Source: Shewanella sp. ANA-3
GTDB taxonomy: Bacteria; Pseudomonadota; Gammaproteobacteria; Enterobacterales; Shewanellaceae
NCBI RefSeq assembly: GCF_000203935.1
Contig: NC_008577.1
Span: 3,410,001 to 3,474,000 of the forward strand
DNA: 64,000 bases
Reading direction: 5' to 3'
The notes beneath the pieces were generated by a model that was given only the letters and a program-made list of their open reading frames with translations, was not told the DNA's origin and made no database searches. The position numbers were made by a program, and so were the translations under genes. This document shows positions 33,625 to 44,114 of the stretch, piece by piece. Numbering within the stretch: position 1 is the first letter of the stretch; the number at the start of each line of letters is the position of its first letter.

Positions 33625-34314
33625 CTAAATGCGTGTAGAGAAACGATAACCTGCACCACGAACCGTTTGAATGAGGCGATCATGGCCCGATTCTTCAACC
33701 GCTTTACGCAGGCGACGGATGTGCACATCCACGGTTCTGTCTTCTACATACACATTGGTTCCCCAAACGTTATCGAGCAGCTGTTCGCGGCTGTAAACAC
33801 GTTCAGGATGTGTCATAAAGAAGTGTAATAAACGGAATTCCGTTGGCCCCATATCGAGTACGGTATCGCCAACACTCACCCTGTGGCTCACTGGGTCGAG
33901 TAACAATCCTTGTACATCGATGGTTTCTTCGAGGCGAGTCGGCGCGCTACGGCGCAACACAGCCTTAATACGCGCCACCAGCTCCTTGGGTGAAAAAGGT
34001 TTAGTGATATAGTCATCGGCGCCCACTTCGAGACCCTTAACCTTATCTTCTTCTTCACCGCGAGCGGTTAACATAATAATGGGGATCTGACGGGTAAACT
34101 CATCCTGCTTGAGTCGTTTGGCCAATTGAATACCACTTCCACCAGGAAACATCCAATCCAACAAAATCAGATCGGGGTAAGGCTCCTTTAGCAGCGCAAT
34201 GGCCGAATCAAAATCTTCCGCCGCAGAGGTTGTAAACCCATGCTGTTCCATTACAAAAGTCAGCATCTCGCGGATGGCTAACTCGTCTTCTACTATCAAT
34301 ATCCTTGCAGTCAT
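33625..34314 (-). CDS. phoB: Phosphate regulon response regulator PhoB
   Basis: A 229-residue OmpR-type regulator from ATG 34314. The receiver domain has the acidic pair 'VEDELAI', the phospho-acceptor Asp in '[15 protein letters not shown]' and the Lys in '[11 protein letters not shown]'. The winged-helix domain ends '[20 protein letters not shown]', with the recognition helix preceding '[10 protein letters not shown]'. '[10 protein letters not shown]' is typical PhoB. The reading frame extends 10 codons upstream without support. It binds the Pho boxes of pstS. Confidence 0.95.
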   Translation of the reverse strand: MTARILIVEDELAIREMLTFVMEQHGFTTSAAEDFDSAIALLKEPYPDLILLDWMFPGGSGIQLAKRLKQDEFTRQIPIIMLTARGEEEDKVKGLEVGADDYITKPFSPKELVARIKAVLRRSAPTRLEETIDVQGLLLDPVSHRVSVGDTVLDMGPTEFRLLHFFMTHPERVYSREQLLDNVWGTNVYVEDRTVDVHIRRLRKAVEESGHDRLIQTVRGAGYRFSTRI

Positions 34315-34353
34315 AAGTGATTTTCTGTCAGTGAATGTCAACACGGCTATTAT

Positions 34354-34371
34354 TAGTCATTTTTATTACAG
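34354..34371 (-). promoter_or_regulatory. Weak Pho-box-like site upstream of phoB
   Basis: On the minus strand CTGTAATAAAAATGACTA fits one half-site well (CTGTAAT) and the second poorly. Autoregulation of phoB by a Pho box is normal in Gammaproteobacteria, which is the main reason to list it. Confidence 0.35.
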
Positions 34372-34452
34372 ATTTATGAATAAGCATGCCGCAAAAGCGA
34401 TATTGTCGCGATAATTGTCATATTAAGTTTATATAACTGTTTGTTTATCGCA

Positions 34453-34480
34453 ATAAAAAAGGAGGCCTAAGCCTCCTTAA
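34453..34480 (-). terminator. Terminator of the porin gene
   Basis: AAGGAGGC and GCCTCCTT pair tightly and are followed on the minus strand by TTTTTTATT, 20 bases after the stop. Confidence 0.85.
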
Positions 34481-34499
34481 TTCAACCTTAATGCTGAAA

Positions 34500-35444
34500 T
34501 TAGAACTTGTGTTCTAAACCAACACCGATGTATTTGTCATCGTCGTTAGACGCTTCCATAGAGCGGTTAGTATAGAAAGCAAACACTTTCGTTGGCTTAC
34601 CTAAGCTGTAGTCCGCACCCACTGACCATGAATCGCCTAAGTCTTCCATGTCTTGGTATTGAGCTTTTAAGGTCACTGCGTTGATATCGTAAGCGGCGCT
34701 TAACAGGTAACCGTTCACGCTGTCAGTGTTAACAGGTAAAGAGTTTTTGTAGGTTTGTTCCTGTTGTTGGTACATACCACCTAAGGTTAAATCAGCGATT
34801 TTACCTTGTACCGATGCACGCAGGATTTCGTAACCTTTTACGTCAGAATCGTAAGCGATAGCGGCGTAGAAAGGTGATTTTTTCAGTTTAGCGTCACCGT
34901 ACATAGCGGCTAAGCTGAAACCGTCTTGAGCTTGTTGGTCAGCATCGCCTTCAGCAGCATAAGTTGCACCGAATACGAAACCACCGATTGAAGGTGACAG
35001 GTAAGTTGCCGTTTGGCCTAAACGGTTTTCACCTTTGAACAGGCTCTTTAAGTCACCAGATAAATCGTTGAACTGGTCAACGTTACCTTGAGAGATCTTT
35101 AACAGAGTGTCGTTACGACCAACAGAGAAAGAACCAAATGCACCTTTTAAACCAACGAATTGGTTACGGGCTTTGAAGTTGTCGCTTGTTGCAGCGCCAG
35201 TATCAACTTCGTACTCTACTGTGTAGAACGCTTCCAGCGAGCTAGACAGTTCGAAATCACCCTTCACACCAAAACGAGAAGCATTACTTTGAATAGTTGT
35301 TGTAGAATCACCTTTCTCATCATTTGATTGAGCGGTAACATTCAACTTACCATAAACAGTCAGTGGCTCAGCGGCATAAGCAGAAGCCAGAGTTGCAGAA
35401 GCTAGCGCAGAAGCAAGTAGAGTTTTACAAAAAACGTTCATCAT
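34500..35444 (-). CDS. Gram-negative general porin (OmpC/OmpF-like)
   Basis: A 314-residue outer membrane protein. Signal peptide 'FCKTLLASALASATLASAYA'. The mature N-terminus 'LTVYGKLNVTAQ' is the first beta strand of trimeric 16-stranded porins. 'ASRFGVKGDFELSSSLEAFY' and 'FKARNQFVGLKGAFGSFSVGR' (split by a turn) are typical early strands, and the last residue is Phe (GLEHKF). AAGGA lies 4 bases before ATG 35444; a second ATG follows at once. Located beside phoBR, but no Pho box is obvious in the 290-bp upstream gap, so phosphate control (as for PhoE) is unproven. Confidence 0.92.
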   Translation of the reverse strand: MMNVFCKTLLASALASATLASAYAAEPLTVYGKLNVTAQSNDEKGDSTTTIQSNASRFGVKGDFELSSSLEAFYTVEYEVDTGAATSDNFKARNQFVGLKGAFGSFSVGRNDTLLKISQGNVDQFNDLSGDLKSLFKGENRLGQTATYLSPSIGGFVFGATYAAEGDADQQAQDGFSLAAMYGDAKLKKSPFYAAIAYDSDVKGYEILRASVQGKIADLTLGGMYQQQEQTYKNSLPVNTDSVNGYLLSAAYDINAVTLKAQYQDMEDLGDSWSVGADYSLGKPTKVFAFYTNRSMEASNDDDKYIGVGLEHKF

Positions 35445-35736
35445 TTAATCCTTTCGACGTTATGTTCGTCTTGGTTATTGGTTTGGAACGACCGAAAGTT
35501 TGCAATGAATCTGTTTCAGTTTTATTTCAATTGTGACAACTTGGGTCAACCACCACGAAACCGCCTTCTTCCTCAAAGATAAAACCGAGATATACCAAGG
35601 GTTACAGCCGGACTTTTTTCAATGTTACATTTTGATGAATTCTGCAACCGAGGCAAAATTTAACGATTTAAGGTAGGTTTACCCCGTTGCAACTATGCCG
35701 TAAACTGCGACTTTATTTTTCCAATGAGCGCATCTT

Positions 35737-36651
35737 ATGTGGTTTAAAAATCTTACTCTTTACCGTTTCAATAAACCTTTTTCCATCGAAACAGAAGCAC
35801 TTGAAACCGCACTCGCCGATTTCACATTCTCTCCGTGCGGCAGCCAAGACGTCAGCAAATTTGGGTTTTCCAATGCCTTAGGTAAACAGGGCAGCACCTT
35901 AGTGCACAGCGCCAACAATCGTCACCTTATCTGTGTGACGAAAGAAGAAAAAATTCTGCCAGGCCAAGTGATTAAAGAATCATTAGAAGAAAAAGTGGCG
36001 CAAATTGAAGACGAAGAAAATCGTAAGCTCGCCAAAAAAGAAAAAGATGCGCTGAAAGATGAAATCATCACTAGCCTATTACCGCGCGCCTTTTCACGTC
36101 GCAGCCAAACTCGCGCGCTGATTTTACCTGAGCTGGAAATGATCCTCGTCGACAGCTCTAGCGCCACTAAGGCCGAAGAATTGTTAGCCTTATTACGTAA
36201 GGCCTTAGGCAGCTTGCCTGTGATCCCATTAAGCTTTAAAGCGCCAGTTGAAGCCAACCTCACTCAATGGTTAAAGGATGGCAGCGCGCCCTTACCCTTT
36301 GAAATGCAAGATGAAGCCGAGTTGAAATCGGCCGCCGATGAAGGCGGTATCGTGCGCTTTAAGCAGCAAGATCTTAAAGAAGATGAAGTACTTGCCCACC
36401 TCGAAACAGGCAAAGAAGTACACAAGCTCGCCCTGCACTTTGGCCAATCGATTGCGCTACTGCTGCAATCCGATGCCAGCGTAAAACGCTTAAAATTCTC
36501 CGAAGAATTTAGAGCGGGGAATGATGAGCTGGGGAATGAAGATCCAATGGCGCGCCTCGATGCCGACTTTGCCTTAATGGGCAGTGAGTTAGTAGCTCTA
36601 ATGCACGCACTAGTTTCGGCATTAGGTGGCCTTGAAGAGACTCAAGCTTAA
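35737..36651 (+). CDS. rdgC: Recombination-associated protein RdgC
   Basis: A 304-residue ring-forming DNA-binding protein that coats DNA non-specifically and restrains RecA. '[15 protein letters not shown]' at the N-terminus, '[19 protein letters not shown]' at about 30-48 and '[18 protein letters not shown]' at about 113-130 are diagnostic, and length matches the family (about 303). The C-terminal '[16 protein letters not shown]' is the conserved closing helix. Monocistronic, with a strong terminator 85 bp after the stop. No lineage-specific oddity seen. Confidence 0.97.
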   Translation: MWFKNLTLYRFNKPFSIETEALETALADFTFSPCGSQDVSKFGFSNALGKQGSTLVHSANNRHLICVTKEEKILPGQVIKESLEEKVAQIEDEENRKLAKKEKDALKDEIITSLLPRAFSRRSQTRALILPELEMILVDSSSATKAEELLALLRKALGSLPVIPLSFKAPVEANLTQWLKDGSAPLPFEMQDEAELKSAADEGGIVRFKQQDLKEDEVLAHLETGKEVHKLALHFGQSIALLLQSDASVKRLKFSEEFRAGNDELGNEDPMARLDADFALMGSELVALMHALVSALGGLEETQA

Positions 36652-36731
36652 GTCTTAAGTGAGCAGATAAAGCAGAGCAACACCTAGCTAAAGCTCCAAA
36701 CAAGCCTAAGTGAAACTAAGCGAAATAATGT

Positions 36732-36775
36732 AAAAAGGCGCCGCAGTGGACTCAGTTCACTGCGGCGCCTTTTTA
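36732..36775. terminator. Strong bidirectional terminator between rdgC and the M61 peptidase
   Basis: AAAAAGGCGCCGCAGTG pairs with CACTGCGGCGCCTTTTT, giving a 17-bp stem with T runs on both strands. Confidence 0.9.
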
Positions 36776-36867
36776 GACTCTATAACTGAAGTAACACATT
36801 GGCAGCGATTCGAGGGAGCGATTCGAGTGAGCCAACCTAAAGCCCACTCACTCAAATCGCAAACGAA

Positions 36868-38679
36868 CTAGCTTTTCGCCAGCAGCTCACCTTTATTATC
36901 GAACGGCCAATCAATGCCAAGCCAGGCTTTGAAGAAGGCTTTTTGCTGCTTAGTCGCCTTTGCATCGCCTTTTAGCACTAGCTTACCGCTTTGTTTCTCA
37001 CCTAAGGTTAACGCCACTTGCTTGATTTTGTCGTTGTTAAATAAGGTGATTTCAACTTTATCACCCACTTTAAAGTCTTTAATGCGTTTATCAAAACCTT
37101 GTGCCGTGACCTTTAAACCATTAATCGCGAGGATCTCATCCCCTGCCACAATACCAGCCTGCCAAGCGGGGCCGTTACGCAAGACTTGAGAAAGCACTAA
37201 AGAGCCATGCTCGCTACTTAAAGTCATGCCAGTAAATGGCTCAGCTTTGGAGTCTTTACCGTAGGACATCACTAATCCCGCCTGAGACAACAGGCTTGAA
37301 AACTCAAGGCTCAGCGGACTATTCACATGGCTCTGCCACCACGGCCCATAATCCTTACCCGATAAGTCCTTCAGGATCTGCTTTACATCACTCACAGTGT
37401 AGCCCTTGGGCACGCGGTAATCCTGATAGAGCTTACGGTGCACATCTCGGTACGAGTGGGCGAGCTTCGAATCCGTCAGCAGGGAGAAATCCAGCGCCAG
37501 TGAGGCTAAATAACCCTCGGAGTAAATATTCACACTGTGGTTAATAGCATAATCACCACCCGTGCTGCTCCACTCCCCTAAACTGGCCTCGGCCACAGAT
37601 TGAATTTCGCGCCCCGGTGTTAGCTCACTCTTCTCGATGCGTTTGGCGAGGTCTTCTAAAAATTCCTTAGGTGTCATCACGCCCGCACGCAGCAATAACT
37701 GACCTTGGAAATAACTGGTAGAGCCCTCGGCAATCCACAACAGTTCGGTCATGTTTTCATGCTGATAATCGTAGGGGACCAAACCAGCCGGACGATAGGC
37801 TTTAACGTTCCAAGTATGAATAAACTCATGGGACGCCGTGCTAATAAAGCGTAGGTAATCCTTACGCTCACGAAAACTAAAGCGCGGCAGCTGAATAACC
37901 GTTGAGTTTAAGTGCTCGGTCGCGCCGCCCGCACCACTGGTGGCATGCACCATATACACATAACGCTCAAAGGGATAACCATCCCAAATCGCCTTGGCTT
38001 GGCCACTCAATGCGGTTAAGTCTTTCACTACCTTATCGGCATCGTAGTTGCCTTCGCCCCAAAACACGAGTTCATAGTCTTTGTCGTTGGCACTGAATTG
38101 CTTGTGTAGACTCACTCCCGTTTCGATAGGGGAATCAATCAACACATCATAATTGGGGGCAACGAAAGAGTGCGCCGCGTTGCCCGATGACATACCGGAA
38201 TAACTCTGCCAATTTTCGGGAACCGTTAACTGCACGGCCACTGGATCTGTCCGAAATTGCGGGCTATACATAAATACGCCACTGGCATCGAGATAAGCGT
38301 GGCTCGCATCGATATGACGCACACGTTGACCTAATTCATTAGCATATAATTGATAGCTAACAGTCACACTGGCGGGTTTATCGAGGGCTATTTGCCACTC
38401 GCCACTGGCGCTACGTTTCCATGGAAGACTGTTGCCTTGACTGTCTTTCGCGGTAAATAAACGCACACCATCGGATAGGGGCAATACTTGATATTTACCC
38501 GTACGCCACACGGGAAGATTAACCGTTAACTCACCCGCGTTAGCTTCGGGAAAAGTCACACTCACCTGCGCAAGGTGATGTTCTGGCTGGCTTAAATCAA
38601 TTTTATAATCTACATCGGCTAAAACAGTTGTCGAACCTAATGCACTTAATATCAAAACAGATAATCTACTGGGTTTCAC
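36868..38679 (-). CDS. M61-family metallopeptidase with PDZ domain
   Basis: A 603-residue exported peptidase (glycyl-aminopeptidase type). The start is GTG 38679: AAGGAAG lies about 7 bases upstream and the signal peptide 'LSVLILSALGSTTVLA' follows directly; the frame upstream of it is not hydrophobic. An N-terminal beta-sandwich (about 25-200) precedes the thermolysin-like domain with zinc site HEFIH (284-288) in 'TASHEFIHTWNVKAYRP' and third ligand Glu318 in 'LLWIAEGSTSYF'. A PDZ domain follows (about 480-560, 'GPAWQAGIVAGDEILAING'). Likely periplasmic. Divergent from the TPR gene. Confidence 0.92.
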   Translation of the reverse strand: MKPSRLSVLILSALGSTTVLADVDYKIDLSQPEHHLAQVSVTFPEANAGELTVNLPVWRTGKYQVLPLSDGVRLFTAKDSQGNSLPWKRSASGEWQIALDKPASVTVSYQLYANELGQRVRHIDASHAYLDASGVFMYSPQFRTDPVAVQLTVPENWQSYSGMSSGNAAHSFVAPNYDVLIDSPIETGVSLHKQFSANDKDYELVFWGEGNYDADKVVKDLTALSGQAKAIWDGYPFERYVYMVHATSGAGGATEHLNSTVIQLPRFSFRERKDYLRFISTASHEFIHTWNVKAYRPAGLVPYDYQHENMTELLWIAEGSTSYFQGQLLLRAGVMTPKEFLEDLAKRIEKSELTPGREIQSVAEASLGEWSSTGGDYAINHSVNIYSEGYLASLALDFSLLTDSKLAHSYRDVHRKLYQDYRVPKGYTVSDVKQILKDLSGKDYGPWWQSHVNSPLSLEFSSLLSQAGLVMSYGKDSKAEPFTGMTLSSEHGSLVLSQVLRNGPAWQAGIVAGDEILAINGLKVTAQGFDKRIKDFKVGDKVEITLFNNDKIKQVALTLGEKQSGKLVLKGDAKATKQQKAFFKAWLGIDWPFDNKGELLAKS

Positions 38680-38819
38680 TCTGACTTCCTTCCGTCTTCT
38701 GTTATTATGCTTCTTATATTTTTTCCAAGTATAACAAGTCGATGTAGCATCCTCATTAGGCGCTAACAAAAGCTAACAAAATAAGTTCCTTGACTTAGGG
38801 AATATAGGGCCACCTACAC

Positions 38820-40982
38820 ATGCGTAAATTCATTGTTATTTTCGTGACCTTGTTGATGTCTATTTCGTTTCAAACACAGGCTGCCGATCTCGAAGCCGAA
38901 GAAATAGAATTGCGTGAAACGCCACAGAAGATGTACGACAGGCTCAATCAATCCCTTTCTTTTCCTATCGCCTTTAAGACCCGCGAACAGTTTGAACGTG
39001 CTGCCCAAGAGCAGGGCTACAGCAGCGATGAATTCGAGCATATTTTGCAGCTACTGGCGCGATTGAATATGGAGCCGAATGTAAAATCTAAGGTCGGGTT
39101 TCAAGACGCTAATACCCTTATCGAATTGCTTGCAAGCATAGCGCAAACGCCGTTCGAGCAAGCCACGGTCGCCATGTTAAAGGGCCGCTATATAGGCCGC
39201 ACCGAGCAAAAATACCAAGAAGCCATCGCCTTTTATAATGAGGCGCTGACACGGATTAACGACAGTTACGATGTCGAGTCCATGCTGCTCAAGCACACAA
39301 TTCATGAACACTTAGGCGGTTTGCACCTCGTTATCCGTCAGGATGTGCCTGCCTTAATGCATTTTCATACCTATCGCGATATCGCCTACAAACTCAGGAA
39401 CGATTATTTGATTGCGGCGGCCGAGTCAAAGCTCGGGCATTATTACAATAAAAATCAGCAACTCACTAAGTCATTACAACACTATAGCGAAGCGATTCGC
39501 CTATCTAATCGCTCCAATTATCCTTCGATGAAGACCCATCTGCAGCTACAACTGGCGAAGGTCTATCGGGATTTAAAACAATGGGATGAAGCCTTAAAGA
39601 ATGCCCATGAGGCCGCCGCTGGCTTTAAAAAACTGGGCAACGACACTTATCTGTCCAGCTGTATGACGGTCATCGCCATGGTGTATGGCGAACAAGGGGA
39701 TTGGAACCGCGCCATCGATTACTATCTCAATGCCCAGCAGCTCGATGCTAAACGCGGTAACTACATCGCTCAAGGGTTGAACTTCCATAATCTCGGCCAA
39801 GCCTATTCGCACTTAGATGACGAGGCAAACGCCCTCAAATATTTACTGATGGCGAACCAAATCTTTGTTGAAAAACAAAGTCATCACTATTTAGTTTATA
39901 ACGAGCTACTGATCGGTGAGATAGCCCAAGCTAAGGAAGATTGGTCGCTGATGATGAGCCATGCCGAAAACGCTTTGGCCCTAGCGACCGATTTAAAATT
40001 GCAAGATGAGCAAAAGTCGGCACTGACGCAAATCGCCCTGTCGGCGGAAAAACTTAACGATCAAGCCAAGGTGATAAGCACACAAAAACGCATTATCGAA
40101 TTAAGCCAAGCATCCGAAAATACCGCGCAGGACTCGTCGGTATCTTCCTCAGTACTGGCCGAGCAGCAACTCAAACTTGAGCTCAGTATGCTACAGGGCA
40201 AACTGAACGATGCGATTGAAACCACTAAAAATACCAACAAGTTGCTTGCCTTGAGTGGTCTTATCGCCACGCTACTCTTAGTGGGAATAGTTATCCTATT
40301 AAATCAACGCCGTAAAACGAGGCGCCAAAACGCAGCCTTACTCGCAGTAAGTTTGCAGGAGCCTTTTACTCAGCATCAAGGCTATGCCGCACTCTTAAAG
40401 GATCTGGCTCAGCCTCCTGCGAATGCGTCCACTACTGCCCTCGCCTTGATTGAATTTGGCGAACACGTCAATACCGATCTGAATCACGGCCAATACTTTG
40501 CTAATGCTATTACCCAACAATTGACTCACCATATAGGCAATAGTCTATTAATGCCCGTCTATGTGATCCGCCAAGGCTTATTTGCCGTAAGATTTACTGA
40601 GGCGCTAGAGCCGCAGCAAGTATTACACACGCTGCGTAGATACCTTGATGGCAAAGGCTTAAGCCATAGCTTTAACCTTGGCTTGATTAATTTGCCTCTG
40701 CTAGCCAAAGCAGAAATTAAAATCGCCCCCAAATTACTGTTTGAAACAGTGCAAATGGCATTGGCGGGTGCCCGAAGTTTACCGAATGATACCAGCCATT
40801 ATGTGTGCCTAAGGGCCTTGGATTTTGTACCGCCAACACTCTTTGCAAACCCGCTATTCTTGCACTTGGAGAAAGGGATTGAGCGCGGCCTTATTCGAGT
40901 CGACACCGATGCACCTAAGGAGCAGATTGCCTGGCCCTGCTGGGAAAACAACCAAGATAGGCATTTATTGGAAAATATTTGA
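38820..40982 (+). CDS. TPR-repeat membrane protein with degenerate GGDEF-like C-terminus
   Basis: A 720-residue protein. Signal peptide (1-21), then a long array of tetratricopeptide repeats (about 100-440; e.g. 'AIAFYNEALTRIN', 'SLQHYSEAIRLSN', 'AIDYYLNAQQLDAK') facing the periplasm. A coiled segment, one membrane helix ('LLALSGLIATLLLVGIVILL', about 480-500) and a cytosolic domain of about 210 residues complete it. That last domain has GGDEF-like spacing: 'HQGYAALLKDLAQ' where D-x-L-T-x-L-x-N-R-R would be, and RQGLF (584-588) where the catalytic loop would be. It has lost every catalytic residue and is presumably a binding or regulatory module. The next gene downstream encodes an intact GGEEF protein. 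Confidence 0.78.
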   Translation: MRKFIVIFVTLLMSISFQTQAADLEAEEIELRETPQKMYDRLNQSLSFPIAFKTREQFERAAQEQGYSSDEFEHILQLLARLNMEPNVKSKVGFQDANTLIELLASIAQTPFEQATVAMLKGRYIGRTEQKYQEAIAFYNEALTRINDSYDVESMLLKHTIHEHLGGLHLVIRQDVPALMHFHTYRDIAYKLRNDYLIAAAESKLGHYYNKNQQLTKSLQHYSEAIRLSNRSNYPSMKTHLQLQLAKVYRDLKQWDEALKNAHEAAAGFKKLGNDTYLSSCMTVIAMVYGEQGDWNRAIDYYLNAQQLDAKRGNYIAQGLNFHNLGQAYSHLDDEANALKYLLMANQIFVEKQSHHYLVYNELLIGEIAQAKEDWSLMMSHAENALALATDLKLQDEQKSALTQIALSAEKLNDQAKVISTQKRIIELSQASENTAQDSSVSSSVLAEQQLKLELSMLQGKLNDAIETTKNTNKLLALSGLIATLLLVGIVILLNQRRKTRRQNAALLAVSLQEPFTQHQGYAALLKDLAQPPANASTTALALIEFGEHVNTDLNHGQYFANAITQQLTHHIGNSLLMPVYVIRQGLFAVRFTEALEPQQVLHTLRRYLDGKGLSHSFNLGLINLPLLAKAEIKIAPKLLFETVQMALAGARSLPNDTSHYVCLRALDFVPPTLFANPLFLHLEKGIERGLIRVDTDAPKEQIAWPCWENNQDRHLLENI

Positions 40983-41131
40983 TCAATATCGACTATTAAT
41001 CACAAGGACATGGGCAAACCGATTTGCACTCCACTGCCGTTGTTATAACATTAGTAGCATATGAGTTAACTGCTAATCTAGACAGAGGACGTCATGCTTT
41101 TTAGCCCTGCTGAGTTAGGAAAATACTCCGG

Positions 41132-42688
41132 ATGAAGGATTCCAACACGACAGTTTCACAACTGGCATTACTCCAACAGAAACTTCACTCTGCCAAGTTG
41201 GCACTCGATGAAGTCAATGAAGATAGAAATGCTAAGTTACAAACCTTACTCCAATTTATTGGCCATTTAAGTCTTGCCTGCAAAGGTCAGAATTTAGAAC
41301 TGGATAATAAACTCGCCAAACTTCGCCATAACTTAAATACCTTTGAGCGAGTCGATGAAGCGTTGCCGGAATTAGTCGATGTTGAACGCCTATTAAAGGG
41401 TCAATACCACCATGTGATGGTACAACTTGAAGAGAGCCGTACTGGGCTTGCGCAAGTCATTCGCCAAATTCAACGGGTAAACTCAGCGCCAGATAAACTC
41501 AAAAAAGAAGTTAATTACTTTAAGCAGGATCTCGCCAAACCTTTCCATACGGTGTGGGAATATATTCCTAAAGTAAAACAAATCATTGGTTTCTATGACA
41601 CCATTTTGCAGCAGCAATTTGAAGAAGCCGAAAAACTCGATGTGTTACCGAAACACAGGCAGCTCGCCCACGAATTGGCGCAGATGATCTCGGAAATCGA
41701 GTTCCGTAAAGATCAACGCGACCAAGTACTGGTCATTAAAGAGCTACTCGCTTCAGAAGTCGAAATCGATACCCTGCTCGAAGCCTATCAAACCATTTTA
41801 TCCCTGCTGCTCGATAACATCGCCCGCGAAAAATCGGCCTCGCAAGAATTTTTATACGCACTAAACGATGCCTTAGCCGCGGTGCGTGAAGTGGTGAGTG
41901 AATCCTACAATCACAATCAGCGCAGCTTCCAGCTGAAGACTCAGTTGAATCGGGAAATTAATTCGCGCGTGGATAACGTAGGTGAAGCCATTATCGACAC
42001 CGACGATATTGTCGATCTTAAAGCACAATTAACCGAACAGCTTAGCTCGATTCGCTCCGCCCTCGCCCGTAAAGAAGCATTAGAACAGCGTGAGCAGGCC
42101 CTGCTGCGCAAATCAATGGAAACCATGCGCAAAGAGCTGAATGAGCTCAGTAGCGAAGCGAATACCTATAAAGAACGGTTGTTCGAGCAACAAAAACTCA
42201 ATCTATTGGATAGCTTAACTCAACTGCCTAACCGCGCCGCCCTCGAAGAGCGCATGGAGCTTGAGTATCGTAATTACCAACGCCACAGAACACCGCTGTG
42301 GATTGCAGTAGCAGACATCGACCATTTCAAGAGCATCAACGACAGCTTTGGTCACAGCACGGGCGATAAAACCCTGCAGGTTATCGCCATGGCATTAAAG
42401 AACTCCCTACGGGATACCGAGTTTGTTGCTCGCTACGGCGGCGAAGAGTTTGTGCTCATCCTGCCTGAAATTGACGGCGGCGATATTGCTCAACTTTTAA
42501 ACAGAGTCCGTGAAAAAGTAAAAAATATTCCATTTAAATTTAAAAATCAGCGAATTACAGTTACAGTATCTATAGGGGCTGCGCAGGTTATGGGGAACGA
42601 GCTCATACATGAAACCTTCGAGCGCGCCGATGCAGCACTCTACAAAGCAAAACATGAAAGCAGAGACAGGGTTGTGATTGACGTATAA
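41132..42688 (+). CDS. Soluble GGDEF-domain diguanylate cyclase
   Basis: A 518-residue cytoplasmic protein without membrane segments. Residues 1-290 are helical and unassigned, followed by a coiled coil (about 290-350, 'ALEQREQALLRKSMETMRKE'). The GGDEF domain starts 'LLDSLTQLPNRAALEERM'. The catalytic loop is GGEEF (436-440) and should be active. The inhibitory I-site position reads RDTE (427-430), so Glu replaces the usual Asp and product inhibition may be altered. TTAGGA precedes the ATG. It lies 56 bp before ppnN and 150 bp after the degenerate-GGDEF TPR protein, on the same strand as both. Confidence 0.9.
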   Translation: MKDSNTTVSQLALLQQKLHSAKLALDEVNEDRNAKLQTLLQFIGHLSLACKGQNLELDNKLAKLRHNLNTFERVDEALPELVDVERLLKGQYHHVMVQLEESRTGLAQVIRQIQRVNSAPDKLKKEVNYFKQDLAKPFHTVWEYIPKVKQIIGFYDTILQQQFEEAEKLDVLPKHRQLAHELAQMISEIEFRKDQRDQVLVIKELLASEVEIDTLLEAYQTILSLLLDNIAREKSASQEFLYALNDALAAVREVVSESYNHNQRSFQLKTQLNREINSRVDNVGEAIIDTDDIVDLKAQLTEQLSSIRSALARKEALEQREQALLRKSMETMRKELNELSSEANTYKERLFEQQKLNLLDSLTQLPNRAALEERMELEYRNYQRHRTPLWIAVADIDHFKSINDSFGHSTGDKTLQVIAMALKNSLRDTEFVARYGGEEFVLILPEIDGGDIAQLLNRVREKVKNIPFKFKNQRITVTVSIGAAQVMGNELIHETFERADAALYKAKHESRDRVVIDV

Positions 42689-42744
42689 CAAAGTCAGCCT
42701 ATACGTCGCCTCTTATCACTCCTGTCGAGACGAAGGAGTGATAA

Positions 42745-44100
42745 ATGATAGTAAAAGTCAGCCCAAAGGGCAGCATGGATCAGCTTTCACAACTCGAAGT
42801 TGATCGCCTCAAAAAAAGCGCCAAGAGCGCCCTATATCAACTGTATCGTAACTGCTCACTCGCCGTACTCGCCGCAGGCCTTAAGACCGACAATTCTAAA
42901 GCACTTTTCGAGCAATACCAGAGCTTCGATATCAATGTGTTGCAACGTGAACGCGGGGTTAAGCTAGAGCTTATCAATCCCCCTGAACAAGCCTTTGTCG
43001 ACGGCCAAATTATCACCGGGATCCAAGAACACTTATTTTCGGTGCTGCGGGATATCCTCTACATCAGCGATAAGTACGACACCCTTAAACATATCAATCT
43101 GACCAACGCCAGCCACATTACAAACGTAGTGTTCGATATTTTGCGTAACGCCCGCGCCATCGCACCGATGAAAGACCCCAATGTGGTCGTCTGTTGGGGC
43201 GGCCACAGTATTAATGCCGTCGAATACCAATACACCCGCGAGGTGGGTTATCAGCTCGGCCTAAGGGAACTCGATATTTGCACCGGCTGTGGCCCAGGCG
43301 CGATGGAAGGCCCAATGAAGGGCGCCGCCATTGGACATGCGAAACAACGGATTAAAAATGCCCGCTATATTGGTCTTACTGAGCCGAGTATTATTGCCGC
43401 CGAGCCGCCTAACCAAATTGTGAACGAGCTGGTGATTTTGCCCGATATCGAAAAACGCCTTGAAGCCTTCGTGCGCTTAGGCCATGGCATTATTATCTTC
43501 CCCGGCGGCGCGGGTACCGCCGAAGAGCTACTGTATATTCTGGGGATTTTGCTCAATAAAGAAAATCAGGAAACCCCCTTCCCACTGGTACTGACGGGTC
43601 CCAGTGAGAGCGCGGATTATTTTATTAAAATTGATGAGTTTATCGCCGCCACCTTAGGAGCCGAGGCGCAGCAAAAATATCAAATCATCATAGACAATCC
43701 CGCCGAAGTCGCCCGAGTGATGAAGCAAGGCATGGAACAAGTGAAAAACCATCGCCGCGCCACCGGCGATGCCTATCAATATCAATGGGGACTGAAGATA
43801 GAACCCGAGTTCCAACTGCCGTTTATCCCCAGTCATGAGGTGATGGCTAACTTATATTTACATTTTCAAGCGAATAAAGCGGAATTAGCCGCTAATTTAC
43901 GCAAAGCGTTTTCGGGTATCGTGGCAGGTAATGTAAAATCAGACACCATCAAGCAGATTGAGCACTTAGGCCCCTTCCACATAAAAGGGGACCCACATTT
44001 AATGGAGCTGATGGACAATTTGCTGGGGGCCTTTGTCGCCCAACATAGGATGAAACTGCCGGGAAGCGCTTATATTCCCTGCTATCAAATAGTGAAGTAA
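42745..44100 (+). CDS. ppnN: Nucleotide 5'-monophosphate nucleosidase PpnN
   Basis: A 451-residue LOG-family enzyme that splits nucleoside monophosphates into base and ribose 5-phosphate. In E. coli (YgdH) it is stimulated by (p)ppGpp. The central LOG/Rossmann domain has '[16 protein letters not shown]' and the PGGxGTxxE motif as '[17 protein letters not shown]'. N- and C-terminal extensions specific to PpnN are present ('[19 protein letters not shown]', '[14 protein letters not shown]'). GAAGGAG precedes the ATG. It leads into xni with a 14-bp gap, the same pairing seen in other Gammaproteobacteria. Confidence 0.95.
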   Translation: MIVKVSPKGSMDQLSQLEVDRLKKSAKSALYQLYRNCSLAVLAAGLKTDNSKALFEQYQSFDINVLQRERGVKLELINPPEQAFVDGQIITGIQEHLFSVLRDILYISDKYDTLKHINLTNASHITNVVFDILRNARAIAPMKDPNVVVCWGGHSINAVEYQYTREVGYQLGLRELDICTGCGPGAMEGPMKGAAIGHAKQRIKNARYIGLTEPSIIAAEPPNQIVNELVILPDIEKRLEAFVRLGHGIIIFPGGAGTAEELLYILGILLNKENQETPFPLVLTGPSESADYFIKIDEFIAATLGAEAQQKYQIIIDNPAEVARVMKQGMEQVKNHRRATGDAYQYQWGLKIEPEFQLPFIPSHEVMANLYLHFQANKAELAANLRKAFSGIVAGNVKSDTIKQIEHLGPFHIKGDPHLMELMDNLLGAFVAQHRMKLPGSAYIPCYQIVK

Positions 44101-44114
44101 AACAATAACCGCCA

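Noticed and set aside
34325..34341. Two TGTCA motifs upstream of phoB on the plus strand
   Set aside because: Their spacing is 10 bases instead of 11 and the flanking bases do not fit a Pho box.
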